Origin: Cristatella mucedo
Taxonomy: Eukaryota; Bryozoa; Phylactolaemata; Cristatellidae
Reading direction: 5' to 3'
NCBI GenBank assembly: GCA_009760855.2
Contig: WPIO01000021.1
Coordinates: forward strand, 4,697,501 to 4,761,500
Length of the DNA stretch: 64,000 nt
Shown: positions 11,440-22,869 of the stretch, piece by piece
How the letters are laid out: the number at the start of each line of letters is the position of its first letter
How positions within the stretch are numbered: the stretch's first letter is position 1
Notes under the pieces: model-generated
What the model saw: the letters and a program-made list of their open reading frames with translations, nothing else
The model's database searches: none
What the model was told of the DNA's origin: nothing
Program-made: the position numbers and the translations under genes

Positions 11440-11965
11440 GCTCTACTTGACTACTTGTTTCATAGGTTAATAGCGATTATACGTTTGTCTAGTGGCAGCT
11501 TGCACAGTGTCAGCACGAATAAGCACACAAAGAGCGAATCACGTGGACCCACTACATGCTGTGATAAATACGTTTTTAGTTTCTATTTAAATACGATCAA
11601 GCTAGGGGATGTCGTGACGCCAGTAGGATATGAATTCCACGCTTTGGGAGCATACGAACTAAAGGCACAGTCTCCTAAGAAGTTGAGGGTTCGTATGAGG
11701 TACGGGTAAACTATTAGATTCTGGAAAGTGAGTGGTGCGATGCTTAGCCTGGTGGGTGGGGGACTAGATCTGATAGGTAGACTGGAGCCAAAGAATCAGA
11801 GGACCTAAAAGTCAGTGACAGAACCTTAAAGTCGATGCGCTGCTTGACGTGGAGTCAATGCAGGTCGATGAGATGCGGTTTGATGTGGCAACTGCAATGC
11901 TCACGATATGGTCAATCTGTCTCGAGTGAGTTATAATGCAGCTAGGCTTGTCTGTCATGTCAGAG
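11440..11965 (-). mobile_element. LINE 3' portion, antisense
   Basis: Reverse-complement reading gives the AFSSYAPKAW-like segment and the downstream untranslated region with GCTTATTCGTGCTGACACTG. The left end lacks the hairpin and ATT tail. It lies directly downstream of RABEPK. Confidence 0.65.
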
Positions 11966-12465
11966 TCATGTCGAAACAATCTGCCTGCGAAAGAGCTCAA
12001 TGAAAGGATGCACGTTATGGTTTGCTACAATGACGATATAAAAGATGTTAGCGACGATGTTCTTAACAACGCAATTGAACTGGTCTGCAAGTTCTTGGAA
12101 ACATTTCCTGTGAACTTAATTGCCACCTGCTGGTCTGAAAAGATTAGGCATGAGGTCCGGAGTCGCGGCCAGTGCTCGCCTGGGTAGTATCGCTGATAGT
12201 GAGGTCTAAGATCCTGAAAATATTGGCACACCGTTGGCGGCTGCATCCAATATTGCACAGACTCGTGGCAGAAAAAAAGAGTGTCGGCGCAGAAGGTTTG
12301 CTCCGGGCGAGCAGATATGCTGTGCGGGGCGCCCGATGAAGGCACCAGCGGTTGTCCCAAATCAGCCACCAATCTTGAACTATTTCTCGAATAATAGGCT
12401 CGATTTTTGTGATCAAACCCTGGATCCTTGCTCTAGATCTGGTCAGCGGCTGCGAACTTTCGCAA
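11966..12465. other. Intergenic, nothing recognised
   Basis: Overlapping open frames of 110-115 codons on both strands show no motif; treated as chance. Confidence 0.35.
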
Positions 12466-13485
12466 TAATAATAATAATAATGCACTTGATAAAGCGCCCT
12501 CAGAGAACTCGATCTCTCTCTAGGCGCTTTACATTTGCTGCAAAGGGAAATGCAATTGAATGGTAAGTAAAATCATGCTTGAATAACAAACAAAATGAAT
12601 AATATGGTTAGGGGTGACATGCACAGGGTCAGCATGCAAATGTTGTTAGTGGCCGCATGCACAGTGTCAGCACCCGTAAGCACACGAAGGACCAAACACA
12701 GGGACCCACTAAATGCTGTCCTAAATAGGTGTGTTTTTAAGTTCCTTTTAAATGTGGTCAGGTCAGGGGATGTTCTGACGCAAGTCGGGAGGGAGTTCCA
12801 GGCTTTGGGAGCTTACGAACTAAATGCGCGGTCTCCAAAGGATTTAAGGTTTGTCCGAGGTATTTGTAGACTGTTGGATTCTGAAAAGTGGGTGGTTGGA
12901 CGTGGTATCCTTATCTAAACAAGCCCGAATTTTAGCAATGTTATGAAGCTGAAAACAGGCAGACTTGACTGTGGAGCTGATATGGTCGTCTAACGAGAGG
13001 TCGCTTTGGAATATGACACCTAGATTTCGAGCTGATTCGACAGGAGATATGCTTGCAGAGCCAATTTTGAGAGTCAGCCTTTCCAATCTCTGAATCACAC
13101 TGGGTTTGCCCATAACTAGTAAGCTAATTTTATCATCGTTTAGTTTAAGAAAATTTGCTGCCATCCATGTGCGGATGTCATCAATACATGCAGTAAGTGA
13201 GTTGAGAGAATTTGAGGTGCTCGAAGGCTGGGAGGGATCAAAGCAAAGGTACAACTGAGTGTCATCCGCATAGAAGTGAAAGCCTAGATTGTGCTGGCAA
13301 TCACATCAGCAAGAGGCAGAGTATAAACCGTGAAAGGAACCAGACCTAGCACGCAGCCCTGAGGTACCCCATTTTTCAGAGGTACTTCAGATGATCTTTG
13401 CCCATTCACGTCAATAAAAATCATTTTTGAAATTGCTGTCTTTCGCTGACAAATAGAACTCGTCGATCGCGACATTTTTAGCCTA
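12466..13485 (-). mobile_element. LINE copy, antisense, internally deleted
   Basis: Starting from (ATT)n and the hairpin at the left, the minus strand reads the 3' UTR and RT C-terminus. It then passes YADDTQLYLCF and the RT motif GVPQGCVLG (minus strand, near 13,360). The segment between LDKDTTS and the RLLDSE region is missing: the frame jumps there, as shown by comparison with the 6-kb copy. Confidence 0.8.
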
Positions 13486-13559
13486 TTTGCATATAATTTG
13501 GACCAATATTCAGGTAGTTATGGCAGTTCGTGCGAACCCGGGTTAACAAGGTAACCCGG

Positions 13560-13672
13560 GTTACCGCCATCGAGCTCAGTTGCCGTTGCGTACGAATCGT
13601 GGAAGCGAGTTCTACGGTCTAGGACCTGCTGAGCTGAAGCTTCTGTCACCAACGGTCTTTAAGCGGAGGAAT
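13560..13672 (-). mobile_element. LINE-2 subfamily fragment
   Basis: It matches the GPRLWNSL / KTIGDRSFSSAG segment of the second LINE subfamily (fuller copies at 15.2 and 42.6 kb). Confidence 0.6.
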
Positions 13673-14100
13673 GGAATAGCTAATTTATGGCTGCACGAAT
13701 TTATCTGCTGCACGAAGTTCTAAAATCAAGACAATATGAGATGCACCCTCCTTTTGCGGCTGTTAAGAAGTGCGTGAACCAACACCTAAATGTAATACTT
13801 TACGTGACTGGTGGCTCTGCTGGCTCAATATGGTGCTCTATCACCCCAATGGATATTGTAGCAGTATAGAGCAAGAATACCGCCTCAGAAGTTGAGACCA
13901 TGGGCCTCCGACTGCAGATGCTCTAGTCAAAGCAATTCGACAACATTTATTGTAAGGGTACCCTTTCTTCCTGCCGATTGTGCTGATGGACAGCATATCT
14001 TTCCATTCCCCCGGGCTGGGGCTGGTTCGAGCTCACTGAGGAAAGTAAGTGTTGGCACTTTTTTCCATAAGATTACTCGATTTTAGTAACCGAGCACTCT
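13673..14100. other. Intergenic, nothing recognised
   Basis: No repeat or coding signal identified. Confidence 0.35.
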
Positions 14101-14104
14101 TGAT

Positions 14105-14300
14105 ATGGTTGGATACCAAGGGTTTGAAACCCGCATTGCCCGCGGATCGTAACCCAGGGGTGAGATGCTCACTTTTCACAACCCAGGTAGTGGGTTCGAG
14201 CCCTGCCATGGCCGATCCCTTATCACCATCACTGATAGTCGTTAAGGCTCTTTTGCCGCTAACCAATTTGAGGCTGTTTAATAAGCTAGCCTTCAATTTA
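14105..14300 (+). mobile_element. SINE-B copy
   Basis: It has a tRNA-like B box (GTGGGTTCGAGCCC near 14,190), then the SINE-B body (TATCACCATCACTGATAG, AAGGCTCTTTTGCCGCTA) and an ending like GGCTGTTTAATAAGCTAGCC. The same order occurs at 21.8 and 47.1 kb. Confidence 0.65.
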
Positions 14301-14459
14301 ATTTACTTGTGCACAATTTCGTTACAAGTGACCCGAGCACTCACACGCAATCGACTGCAAATGCCCGGGTAGCAATAGGGCAGTGTACTGCATTTCGCTT
14401 GTGAACTTGTGAACTTGTGTACAATGTACTGCATTTCGCTAATGAAGCTCAGAAATAAG

Positions 14460-15905
14460 TTTCTCAATTTTCTTAAATGAATGATAAAACAAGCCTACTA
14501 GCTATGGGCGAACCAAAAGTAATTCTGAAATTGGAATTCTGCATTGTAAAGGCTAACGCTCAAAATACGCTCTGAAAGCATATCTCCAGTTGAATCTGCA
14601 CAAAATCTAGGTGTCATGTTCCAAGGTTTAGTTAGACTACCACATCAGCTCCACAATCAAGTCTGCCTATTTTCAGCTACATAAAATTGCTAAAATTCGA
14701 GCTTGCTTAGACAGGAATACCACATCCAATTTGGTCCGCGCATTTGCGACATCCCGTCTTGACTTCTGTAGCTCACTGCTTGCTGGTCTACCGGCATGTG
14801 CAATCATGGCGCTTACAGCTGATGCAAAGCTCTGCAGTTAGAATTGTCTGTCGTGAGCCCCGCAGTTGCCACATCACACCACTTCTCGCCGACCTGCAAT
14901 TGCTCCTAGTCAAGCAAAACATCAACTTCAAGGCTTTGTCAATCATTTTCAGGTCCCTTCATTCTTTGGCTCTAGCCCACCTATCTGAATCTACTCCCGC
15001 ACCAGGCTAAGCATCGTACCACCCGCTTTGGGAAACTAATTGCTTACCTACACATCGTTCGTACAAACCTCAAATCCTTTAGAGACCGTGCATTTAGTTC
15101 GTATGCTCCCACAGCCTGGAACTCACTCCCGACTTGTGTCACGGCATCTCCTGACTTGACCACATTTATAATGTAATGTATCTCCGTCAGTAACTCCACA
15201 AAGTCATAAAGACCATGCGGGCGTTACGCAGGAGAGTTTTGTATAGCGCACTCACAGCCTAAGCGGCTTTCGGTACGCATTCGATAGCCAACAGACTTCG
15301 TCTCACGCAACAAAGAGAAAGTGGGAAGCATAGCAGAGTTAGGAGAGCAGTTGAGGTAGTGAGTAGCATAGAAGTAGCAGTTCAGGACCGCTGAAAAAGA
15401 TGTGCCATAGTCGGCAGTTGGAGAATAGATGTCGTTGCGTAAGAATTGTGGAAGCGAGTTCCACAGTCTAGGACCTGCAGAGCTAAAGCTTCTGTCGCCA
15501 ACTGTCTTTAAGCGGAGGAATGGGACAGCTAATTTATTATCCACACAGGACCTGAGGGCACGAAGAGGCTGAAACTGATGCATTAGTTCAGCTAGGTACG
15601 AAGGAGCCAAGCCGTGGCGGGCCTTGTGGATAAAGAAGCTAAAAACGTATCTATTTATCACAGCATTTACCTGGTCCCTGCGATTCGTCCTTTTTGTGCT
15701 AATGCCCGCTGACATTGTGCCTGCTGCCACTAACCAAACTTGCATGCTGACCCTGTGCATGTCAACCCTAACCATGTTATTCTTGTTGTTTATTGAGCAT
15801 GCTACCACTAACAATTCGGCAGTGTTTCATTTGCAGCAAATTTAAAGTGCCTAGAAATAGATGGAGTTCTCCGAGAGCGCTTTATCAAGTGCAATATTAT
15901 TATCA
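14460..15905 (+). mobile_element. LINE copy split by an antisense LINE-2
   Basis: The left part (14,460-15,168) carries the MLKIRSESISPVES, TSRLDFCSSLLAGLP and NLKSFRDRAFSSYAPTAWN equivalents, with frameshifts. It stops at the ACCACATTTA position. The right part (from about 15,630) resumes with AAAGAAGCTAAAAACG and runs to the hairpin and tail. The two parts join seamlessly once 15,170-15,628 is removed. Confidence 0.75.
15170..15628 (-). mobile_element. LINE-2 subfamily copy, inserted in the LINE above
   Basis: Minus-strand reading gives HGLAPSYLAELMHQFQPLRA, the VGDRSFSSAGPRLWNSLP segment and a distinctive C-terminus (LLRETKSVGYRMRTESRLG). It ends at TACATTACATTA. There is no hairpin/ATT tail, so this is a separate subfamily. 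It is 5'-truncated, as expected for target-primed reverse transcription. Confidence 0.75.
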
Positions 15906-16385
15906 TGCATGCTCCAATTTTGAGTACACGTTAAAGTGCACTGTGTTTAAAGTGCAACCTCACGATTTTAACCTATTTTACATGTAAATTCTTGGGCAAT
16001 GCATGGTAATCAACGGCAGTGGAAGTGGCTCAGCTCAAAGCCGTAATCCGCTACAATCCACAGTAAGTTTACTAGAAACTAACTGTGCGAAGCTCCAAAT
16101 CTCATGGCATATACAATGTCACTGCGTTCAAAGTGCAGTCGTCTAGGTTATAAGTTATTTTGCACGTACATTTCGCTTGACAATGCAAGGCAATCGACCG
16201 CAATGACCCGGGCCATTATCGCAGTGCATTTAAAGCGACCAGAATTGGATGCTCCAATTTTCGTTGCAGATAGAATGTTACATGTTTGAAGTATGCCCGC
16301 ATAGTTTCAATCCGCTGTGCACGTTAAATCGCGAACTATCACGTGGTAATCGACCGCAGTGACCCGGACATCCAGCGGCTCTTCT
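15905..16385 (+). repeat. Three diverged ~160-180-bp tandem repeats
   Basis: Units begin near 15,912, 16,091 and 16,250 with GCTCCAA. They share the order GCTCCAA..., AAAGTGCA..., a tract near GGTTATAAG/ATTTTAACC, CACGTAAATT, then GGCAATCGACCGCA-GTGACCCGG. Identity between units is low, so this is an old expansion. A related block (CACACGCAATCGACTGCAAA) occurs near 14,345. Confidence 0.5.
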
Positions 16386-17090
16386 GCAAAGGCTCCACGT
16401 GCGTCGGTGTCAACAAAAAGGAAAACGTCGGCAAAGAAGCGTTCGCCGCTTCCTAAAAGGCGGCTGTCTATCCTCGGCGGCACTGGAAATTATTCCCTAT
16501 TCCGCTAAGGCCGCTAATTGCAATTGGGGATTTGACAAATGACACATTTTTTAAGTTGTTTTCGTCGCCACCGGCTGTCTCTGTACGCCACAAGTGCGGC
16601 ACAAGCCGCAAGTGCTCGAACTTAGAAAATGGATTTGAACTTGGACGGGCTTTTTAAAGGGTGGCCATTGCATTCCTGCAGCTTAACTCTGTGCCCTACA
16701 TATATCTGTGCCTCTCTGCACTACGCCCAATAGTACGCCTGCAGCTGCCCGTGGCACTTCCGTGGCTTCCGGTTTGGCGGAGCTGAGTTGGCCGCAACTG
16801 GAAAGCCGGCCGCTTTGTGTCGAGTGCGAGTTTTACGCTTGCGCGCTGATGTCCTTTGTGTTGGCCAGTTTGGTTAGAGGGCAACAAATCAATGGCGGAC
16901 TTTAAACTTGCAGCCATCTGCCAATTCGCCACCCACTCGTTGAATGAATGTATCAAGTAGAGATCAAGCATAGGCAGAAGCTAAAAGGAAAAGGCGTTCG
17001 CGCCAGCAGATTCCGATGTCCGACTGCGTCAATAAATGTGTGTGCATTCAAACTGCAGGTTTTGGCTCCGCAAGCAGCAGCCCGAGCAAG

Positions 17091-17129
<39 letters not shown>

Positions 17130-17510
17130 GGTGTGGTCCGCCGCCGGGATGCGGAGTTCGAATCGGCTGCTCCGTTGCTTACGTGACCTCTCGCCGACAT
17201 GCCTGTGTCGGACGACGGGGGAGGGGGTGCGGAGGTCTTACCCTTTTTATCTTTTACACAAACAACCGCATCAAAAATAAAGGTAAGACGCTGAAAGCAT
17301 GTAAAACATGCTAGGAATATCCAGTTGTCCTGACTGCAACGATGGGCTTCCTTCCAGTGTCAAAGCGTTGCAGTGCAAGGTCTAAATACCTAGACAAAAA
17401 GATCAAGCAGGGAGTGCTTCGGTGAAAGCTCAAGTTACTGATTAAGCTGGCGATGCATGATTTTGTAGACGAGGAAATGAAAGTGACTTACCAGTATATA
17501 AGGTAATAAT
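16386..17510. other. Intergenic, with a (CTG)n run
   Basis: A (CTG)12 microsatellite lies near 17,093-17,128. No gene is supported; the Leu- or Cys-rich frames across it come from the triplet repeat. Confidence 0.5.
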
Positions 17511-17514
17511 AATG

Positions 17515-17780
17515 ATAATAGTGATAAAATAATGAGACATTTATATAGCGAAGTCAGAGAACGAAAGCTCTTTTTACGCACTTGACATACTCATTTGACC
17601 GCCTCTGTTATATAGCGACAGAAGAGCCTTTACGGCTATCACCACCGTTTGCAGCGGCGATAAAGAATCACCCACTGCAGCATTCGAACTCACGACCTCA
17701 GTCCCGAGGTCGAGAAAAGCTACCGCCATACCTAGTGTGCCATCACGGCTCACATAAGAAACGCAGAAAGTAAGCCAATT
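17515..17780 (-). mobile_element. SINE-B copy beside a LINE-tail sequence
   Basis: Reverse reading shows a tRNA-like head (GCCGTGATGGCACACTAGGT), a B box (GTGAGTTCGAATGC) and the GGTGGTGATAGCC / GGCTCTTCTGTCGCTATATA body. At its left is a LINE-like 3' tail (GAGCTTTCGTTCTCTGAC... and an ATTATTATT-like end). Confidence 0.65.
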
Positions 17781-17859
17781 GTTTAGTGATGATGTGAGCA
17801 ATTTCATCTCGCATGAGCACCCAAGAATATTTCACTCCGGTAGAGCTAGGAGCAGCTAA

Positions 17860-18480
17860 ATTTTCAGCTTCTTCATAAAATTCAAGTCAGTGAACGTGGT
17901 GAGGTCAGTCGAAAGTGAGTTTTAGTCTCATGGAGCGTAAGGAGCTTTTCCTCTGGATTTCTGGTTGGTGAGAGGCGCAGCTCGACGACTGGAGTCGCAC
18001 CGTCGCTCGGGCGGCCACGGTGGTAGTAGTAGTCCGAAGTACTATCTAATATAAATATAGTCCGAAATATATATAAATATATTTAAATATATATAAAATA
18101 TATAAATATATAATATATAATATATATTTATATATTATATAAACATATATATAATATACTAAATATAGTCCGAAGTACTGTCTAATCAGGCCACGGTGCG
18201 TGGCCTGATTAGACAGTACTTCGGACGAGCACGCCGGAGCAGAGAATAAAAGGACCTACACCGCAGATAAAGAACCTCAAAAAGTCAATACGCTGCTTGA
18301 AGGGGAGCCAGTGCAGAGGGTGAAAAATGGTCAGCGAGTTACAAAAGTCTATGTGCAATCTCATGATTGTGCGGACCGGCTTTTTTGTGGTATCCTCTTC
18401 CAAGCGAGTCCGAGTTTTTTTGTAATCTTGCGTACCTAAAAGTAGACAGACTTGAATATGGAGCTCGTGTGGTCTCCTAG
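17860..18480 (-). mobile_element. Decayed LINE, antisense, with AT-rich insert
   Basis: Both ends match LINE sequence in reverse (the CTTCTTCATAAAATTCAAG region on the left; GCCTGATTAGACAG... and TATTGACTTTTTGAGG... on the right). The middle (18,043-18,165) is almost pure A/T. Confidence 0.5.
18168..18226. repeat. Perfect 28-bp inverted repeat, 3-nt loop
   Basis: The left arm 18,168-18,195 and right arm 18,199-18,226 are exact reverse complements separated by GTG. The right arm is part of the LINE; the left arm is its inverted copy and is joined to the AT-rich tract. Confidence 0.9.
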
Positions 18481-20887
18481 TAAAAAGTCATTTTGGAAGC
18501 TCAAATTTCTGATTAATGGTGGCGATGCGTGATTTTGTGGACGAGAGAATGATAGTGGCTAGCACTATGCATTGCATTAAGATAATAATAATAGTGATAA
18601 TAATAATTACTGATAACAAATGTGGTAAGCGAAATTAGACCCTTAATTTATCTCTTGTTTTGTCGATTTTTACACGGTCAAACGCTGTGACCAGGACAGG
18701 AAACAGTCGTCTCAATAAGTTCAGCTGATCTACGATTCCGTTTGTAAGATTGTGTCAAGTTCACATGGGATTTTCTTCGAGTGCTATTGCCGTATGGGCT
18801 ATCTTGATTAAATTGACCGCGTATTGTTTATGGTCCGTAGACCAGGCCGAAACTTGACGGTGAGCTAGGGAAAAACTCTGCAATGACACAATATTTTGGG
18901 CGCTAAACAGTAGATATAGGAGTGCACCATTTGAAATGGTAATTCGGGTTTCTTAGAGCTTATGTGCGGTGGATTGAAGTAGATCAGAGGAGATTGCCGT
19001 GACTGCTGTTGCCAGTCAAAGTGAGACTCTCCATCCCATCGTGTTGCCAATGCATAATCTGTTGAATAGTGACTTATTAGACTTTCAAACTAATGAGAAT
19101 GATGCTATGGCATCTCGAAGTTGAAAAAACGTTATTTCTCTTAGAATCGTGCTGCGGAAAGGTACTTGGTAGAAAATTAAAGTTGATTTTATAAAGCGCT
19201 AAATATCCCGAATAGGCGCAGCAACTCACGGATAAGAACTAGGAAGCATACGTCTTTCTTAGTGCATGTATATCATTAGGGCATACCACAGTAATTGAGT
19301 AAGCGTAGCAGTAACGTTCCGGCCGTTTTGCCTAATCTATCCCAAATCTGGCCGAAGTCACTTGCTCCCCTCGAAAAATCTGTCAGAACATATCAGCATC
19401 GGATACGAGTTGACGGAGTACGTGCACAGCGAGCTCCTCTTGATTCGGTTGTCCGAAGCAACGACTTGCTGCAAGCAATCGTCGCTTTCCCTCCCGTCAT
19501 GGAGGTATCCTGTACCGGCGTCATTGAACTAGGAGTGTTTGCGTAGGCAAGGAGCGGGGTCTGCTTATTTACGAAGCAGGAATTAATTGTATCGTAGTCA
19601 AGACTCAATGCCGATGGGCATTAGAAAGCTATGCGTAACGGAATAGCTCAATAAGTGGAGACTCGTTCAGGGGCTACGTACCTGTTGAACTAGTTCTATA
19701 ATAGGGCTATTGAGACCTAGAAATTTGATTACTTGACGTAATTTCCTCGCCCAACAATGAGTTGAAGAATAAAGGATCTGACTTGTTGTGATCTCTGAGC
19801 CTTCCAAATACGCACCGAGAGCAAACGAGTGTGAAGGCATGGCCAAGCAGCATTTCTCCGAGGTTCCGGGTCTCAATCCAGCATTGCGAAACTCTGCTAA
19901 TTTTACCCCATTTGTCCCAGAGGATATTTATCGTCAAGGACGAGGTGTATACCTCTTTCGCCAAAACCTGCCCGGCCCTTATAGATTCGACAAACTGCAG
20001 AACGTTTTCTACTGGAGACTGTGCTCGCTGCTTAGGATTTTCATTGCTTTTAACAGCTGCTCCTGCTCCTCTGCAGTTATAGTTTGATATCAAGTAATTG
20101 CTCTGCCAGAACTTACTGGATATCTCAATGGACCAGCATTTACTCAGTTTTTTCTGCGCTAGTGAGTCACTGAAAGAAGGCTTGGTCATACACTGCATGT
20201 ACGCCCACACGAAGAGTACGTACGGTTGGTATTACAGCCTGAGTTTGCTAATAACGTCATATTTTGACTAGCCAAGAAGTGTATCGAGCGCCAGAAACCA
20301 ATTTTGTTCTGAAAAACCTATACGACCAGTCAATCATCGTAGGAGCACGCTAGGACCTTTGCTTTGTAGGGCGCACTTACAGATGAAGCTACCGCGGAAC
20401 GCGTAGCTATTGCCTGCTTGAAAGCATTGTATACGTAGTGCTAGCGGAATCGGTAGCCTCCTTCGGCACAAACATTAAAATTGTGTATCTATCAGATAAT
20501 TCGTTGAGAAGATCTTGACTTACTTCGGTCGTGCTTACTGGTTGATCTGGATGGTCTTCGTAACGTGGCCATGCTAGTCCTTACTCGCCGCTCATACTAC
20601 TAGATCTGTCACCAATACATTTTCGAAAGATATGTGATATTCTGAGCGCGTATGCATCGAACAATAACTCTGGAAATAGCGTCTTGCAGCATCAGATAAC
20701 ATGCATCTGAATGCAAAGCCACGGAGGCGGTGAATGTTGAGCCCCCTGGCCTTGACAGGTGGTGGGTGCTTAGCAACGGCGGATGAGTCAAAGCTTCCCA
20801 CAATTCCAGGGGAAAGCAAATCGGTCCTGATAACTGCGTACCTACTTGCCAGCGATAGCTGAGCAAGCTAATGCCGCCTTGCGTACG
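18481..20887. other. Upstream of DCX-IQ gene, no gene supported
   Basis: A minus-strand open frame of 167 codons (19,707-20,210) lacks recognisable motifs. The promoter of the DCX-IQ gene should lie toward the right end, but no TATA or initiator can be pinned down. Confidence 0.4.
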
Positions 20888-21210
20888 ATGCTGATGGCTG
20901 AGACGGACGTCGCCGAAGGTGCTGAGCCCAGGCTGCTGCCTTACATAGGAAAGGTGGAGGTTGCAAAGAAAGTCCATATTTACGCGAACGGTGACAAGTT
21001 CTTTGCGGGAAGGAACTTCGTCTTGAATCGCCGACAACTGAGGAGCTTCGACGCGTTCCTCAATCAGGTTACATCGGCACTGAAGCCCAATTTCGGCGCT
21101 GTAAGAACAATCAGGACACCGAATCAAGGTCATAGGGTCGATGACCTAGCCGCGCTGGAAAGCGGCAAGTCGTATGTGGCTAGCGGCCAAGAGAAGTTTG
21201 TCAAGCTCGG
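20888..21210 (+). CDS. DCDC2: DCDC2-like DCX-IQ protein, exon 1 (DCX domain 1)
   Basis: First coding exon of a nine-exon gene: 20888-21210, 21347-21413, 24561-24631, 24779-24910, 25330-25479, 30783-30974, 31115-31260, 31347-31465, 32448-33815. The phases are 2,0,2,2,2,2,1,0 and every junction agrees. The CDS is 2,568 nt, 855 aa. DCDC2 proteins bind microtubules through tandem doublecortin (DCX) domains and act in primary cilia. This exon holds DCX1, residues 28-107, with KKVHIYANGDKFFAGRNFV, FGAVRTIRTPNQGHRV and LESGKSYVASGQEKF, all close to vertebrate DCDC2. ATG 20,888 is the first in-frame ATG; 20,894 is a possible second. The exon ends CTCGG|GTAAGA. Confidence 0.88.
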
Positions 21211-21346
21211 GTAAGACGCTTGACCGCTAATGGCTAGCACAAGCACCCGGTGAGATTAAAGAAACAGGCGCTTCCGGGAATCGCAAGTTCAGTTAGATAG
21301 GCATTGTAAAGCTACAGCCAGAAACGACAGGGTCTGGTTTTAACAG

Positions 21347-21413
21347 GTATGATCAGATCGCTACGTCAGTGCAGAAGTCCGGCAACGCAGGTCAAGCACT
21401 GTCGCCAAGAGAG
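21347..21413 (+). CDS. DCDC2: DCX-IQ protein, exon 2 (inter-DCX linker)
   Basis: A 67-nt exon bounded by TTTTAACAG and GAG|GTGAGG. It enters in phase 2, finishing a Gly codon, and leaves in phase 0. It encodes residues 108-130 of the linker. No domain of its own; support comes from phase fit and splice sites. Confidence 0.75.
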
Positions 21414-21734
21414 GTGAGGGCTAGGCATCTTCATAGGCTCAGCTCAGCTTAATTCCATCTGCAAGATTGCGTTGCGTATGCGAGCTCCCCCCCCCCTGAG
21501 TGCTACTGTCATCTGGAGTGAATTTAGTTGGCCTCGTGTCGGCAGTGAGACATCGCTACCATCATCATCTTCCTCTCTCTCTCTCTCTCTCCCCATCTCG
21601 TGTTGCCTGGATAGTGCTTCTAGGTGCATCATTTTTCTACATTACAGAGGACCAGTCCCGGTAGTTATAAAATGCATTCGTACAGTCTTTCCCCGATCTC
21701 CCCGAGTTCGCGTTTGGACATTCTCTGGAATGGG

Positions 21735-21945
21735 TCATCGCTCAGTAGATGGCAAAGGGATGTTGCCCCTTGGTCTTTTGCGTGGAGGTCCTCAGGTGCT
21801 CGCTCTTCACGAACCAGGTTGGGTTTTAGTGCTGCAGTGGGTGAGTCTTAATTGCCCACTGCAAGTGGTGGTGATAGCCGTGGAGGCTCTTCTGCTGCTA
21901 TACAAACGAGCCTATTAAATAAGCTCAGCTTTACTTTAAGTTTAT
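21735..21945 (+). mobile_element. SINE-B copy in intron 2
   Basis: It has the SINE-B order, including GTGCTGCAGTGGGTGA, GGTGGTGATAGCC, GGCTCTTCTGCTGCTATACA and the AATAAGCT ending. Confidence 0.65.
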
Positions 21946-22869
21946 CTCACTTTTCATAATTCTCGCGATTTCATTTGCATACTCTGTAATGGTATTTTCT
22001 GATTCGGACTAACGGCAAACCTCGATGGTGCCGCCACGCCCGTAGCATGACTATACTCTTCAGGTGGATACGCTAGAAGCACCAGCATTGTGCCGGCTCA
22101 TATATAGCACTCAACGCCTCGGCCGGAGCATGCACGTGGTTATCGTCATCGGCCCGGCAAGCAAAGTCTTGCTACATGCAGCCTTTAGTCGGTTAGTCAG
22201 TGGTAGCACGGCTGTTGACTTGTTGCTAGGGCTATGCTCTCGGGCTGCCACTGCTCGCGTAACCTGAGACGAGCGAGCGAGGCTGGCTGGGTGGCTTCTG
22301 GTCGGCCGACTTCTGGTCGGCCATCGGGTCAGTCATGCTACCCTGGAGCTCCGGAGTGAGCTCGGAGGATCAATGCTGAATAATGCTTTCTCGATGCCTC
22401 TTGCTGTCGCCTAAAGTACGTCGTCGGTTCTTCCATCGGCTACGAGTGTGCTGTATGAATAGATCCAGCCGACCAATGCAAATAGGCCAATAACGGACCA
22501 ATAACGTGTATGTTGTTGCATAGGACGTCAATCTGGCCATTTAGCTATTTCGCGAACGCAAAGGCAAGAATAGGAAAGGCCAGTTAACGATCGCTGACTC
22601 GACTTTTGCCATAAAGACACGGTCTGTAGAGCTTTGCGTGCTTTGGGGACCACTACTTTTGCCAGCACCACCGCACGCACTATCTGCCTTGCTTATGCTT
22701 AGTCACTATCCGTACGCTCTGCACACACCTCAGGGCTTGGGCTCGCGATCTTGGTCGTTAAAGACAACCATATTACCTCTGGACAAAACCAGGGCGTCGC
22801 CTTGTTTTTGCACGAAAAGGTTTGCTCTTCTGATGAACTTGCTTCAGCGTGCACTTCTATCTCCGCTTA

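Noticed and set aside
12144-12485. 113-codon minus-strand frame
   Set aside because: Starts in the (ATT)n tail of a LINE and has no motif or splice support.
19707-20210. 167-codon minus-strand open frame upstream of the DCX-IQ gene
   Set aside because: No recognisable motif, no splice or promoter context; in 128 kb of six-frame sequence a few frames of this length are expected by chance.
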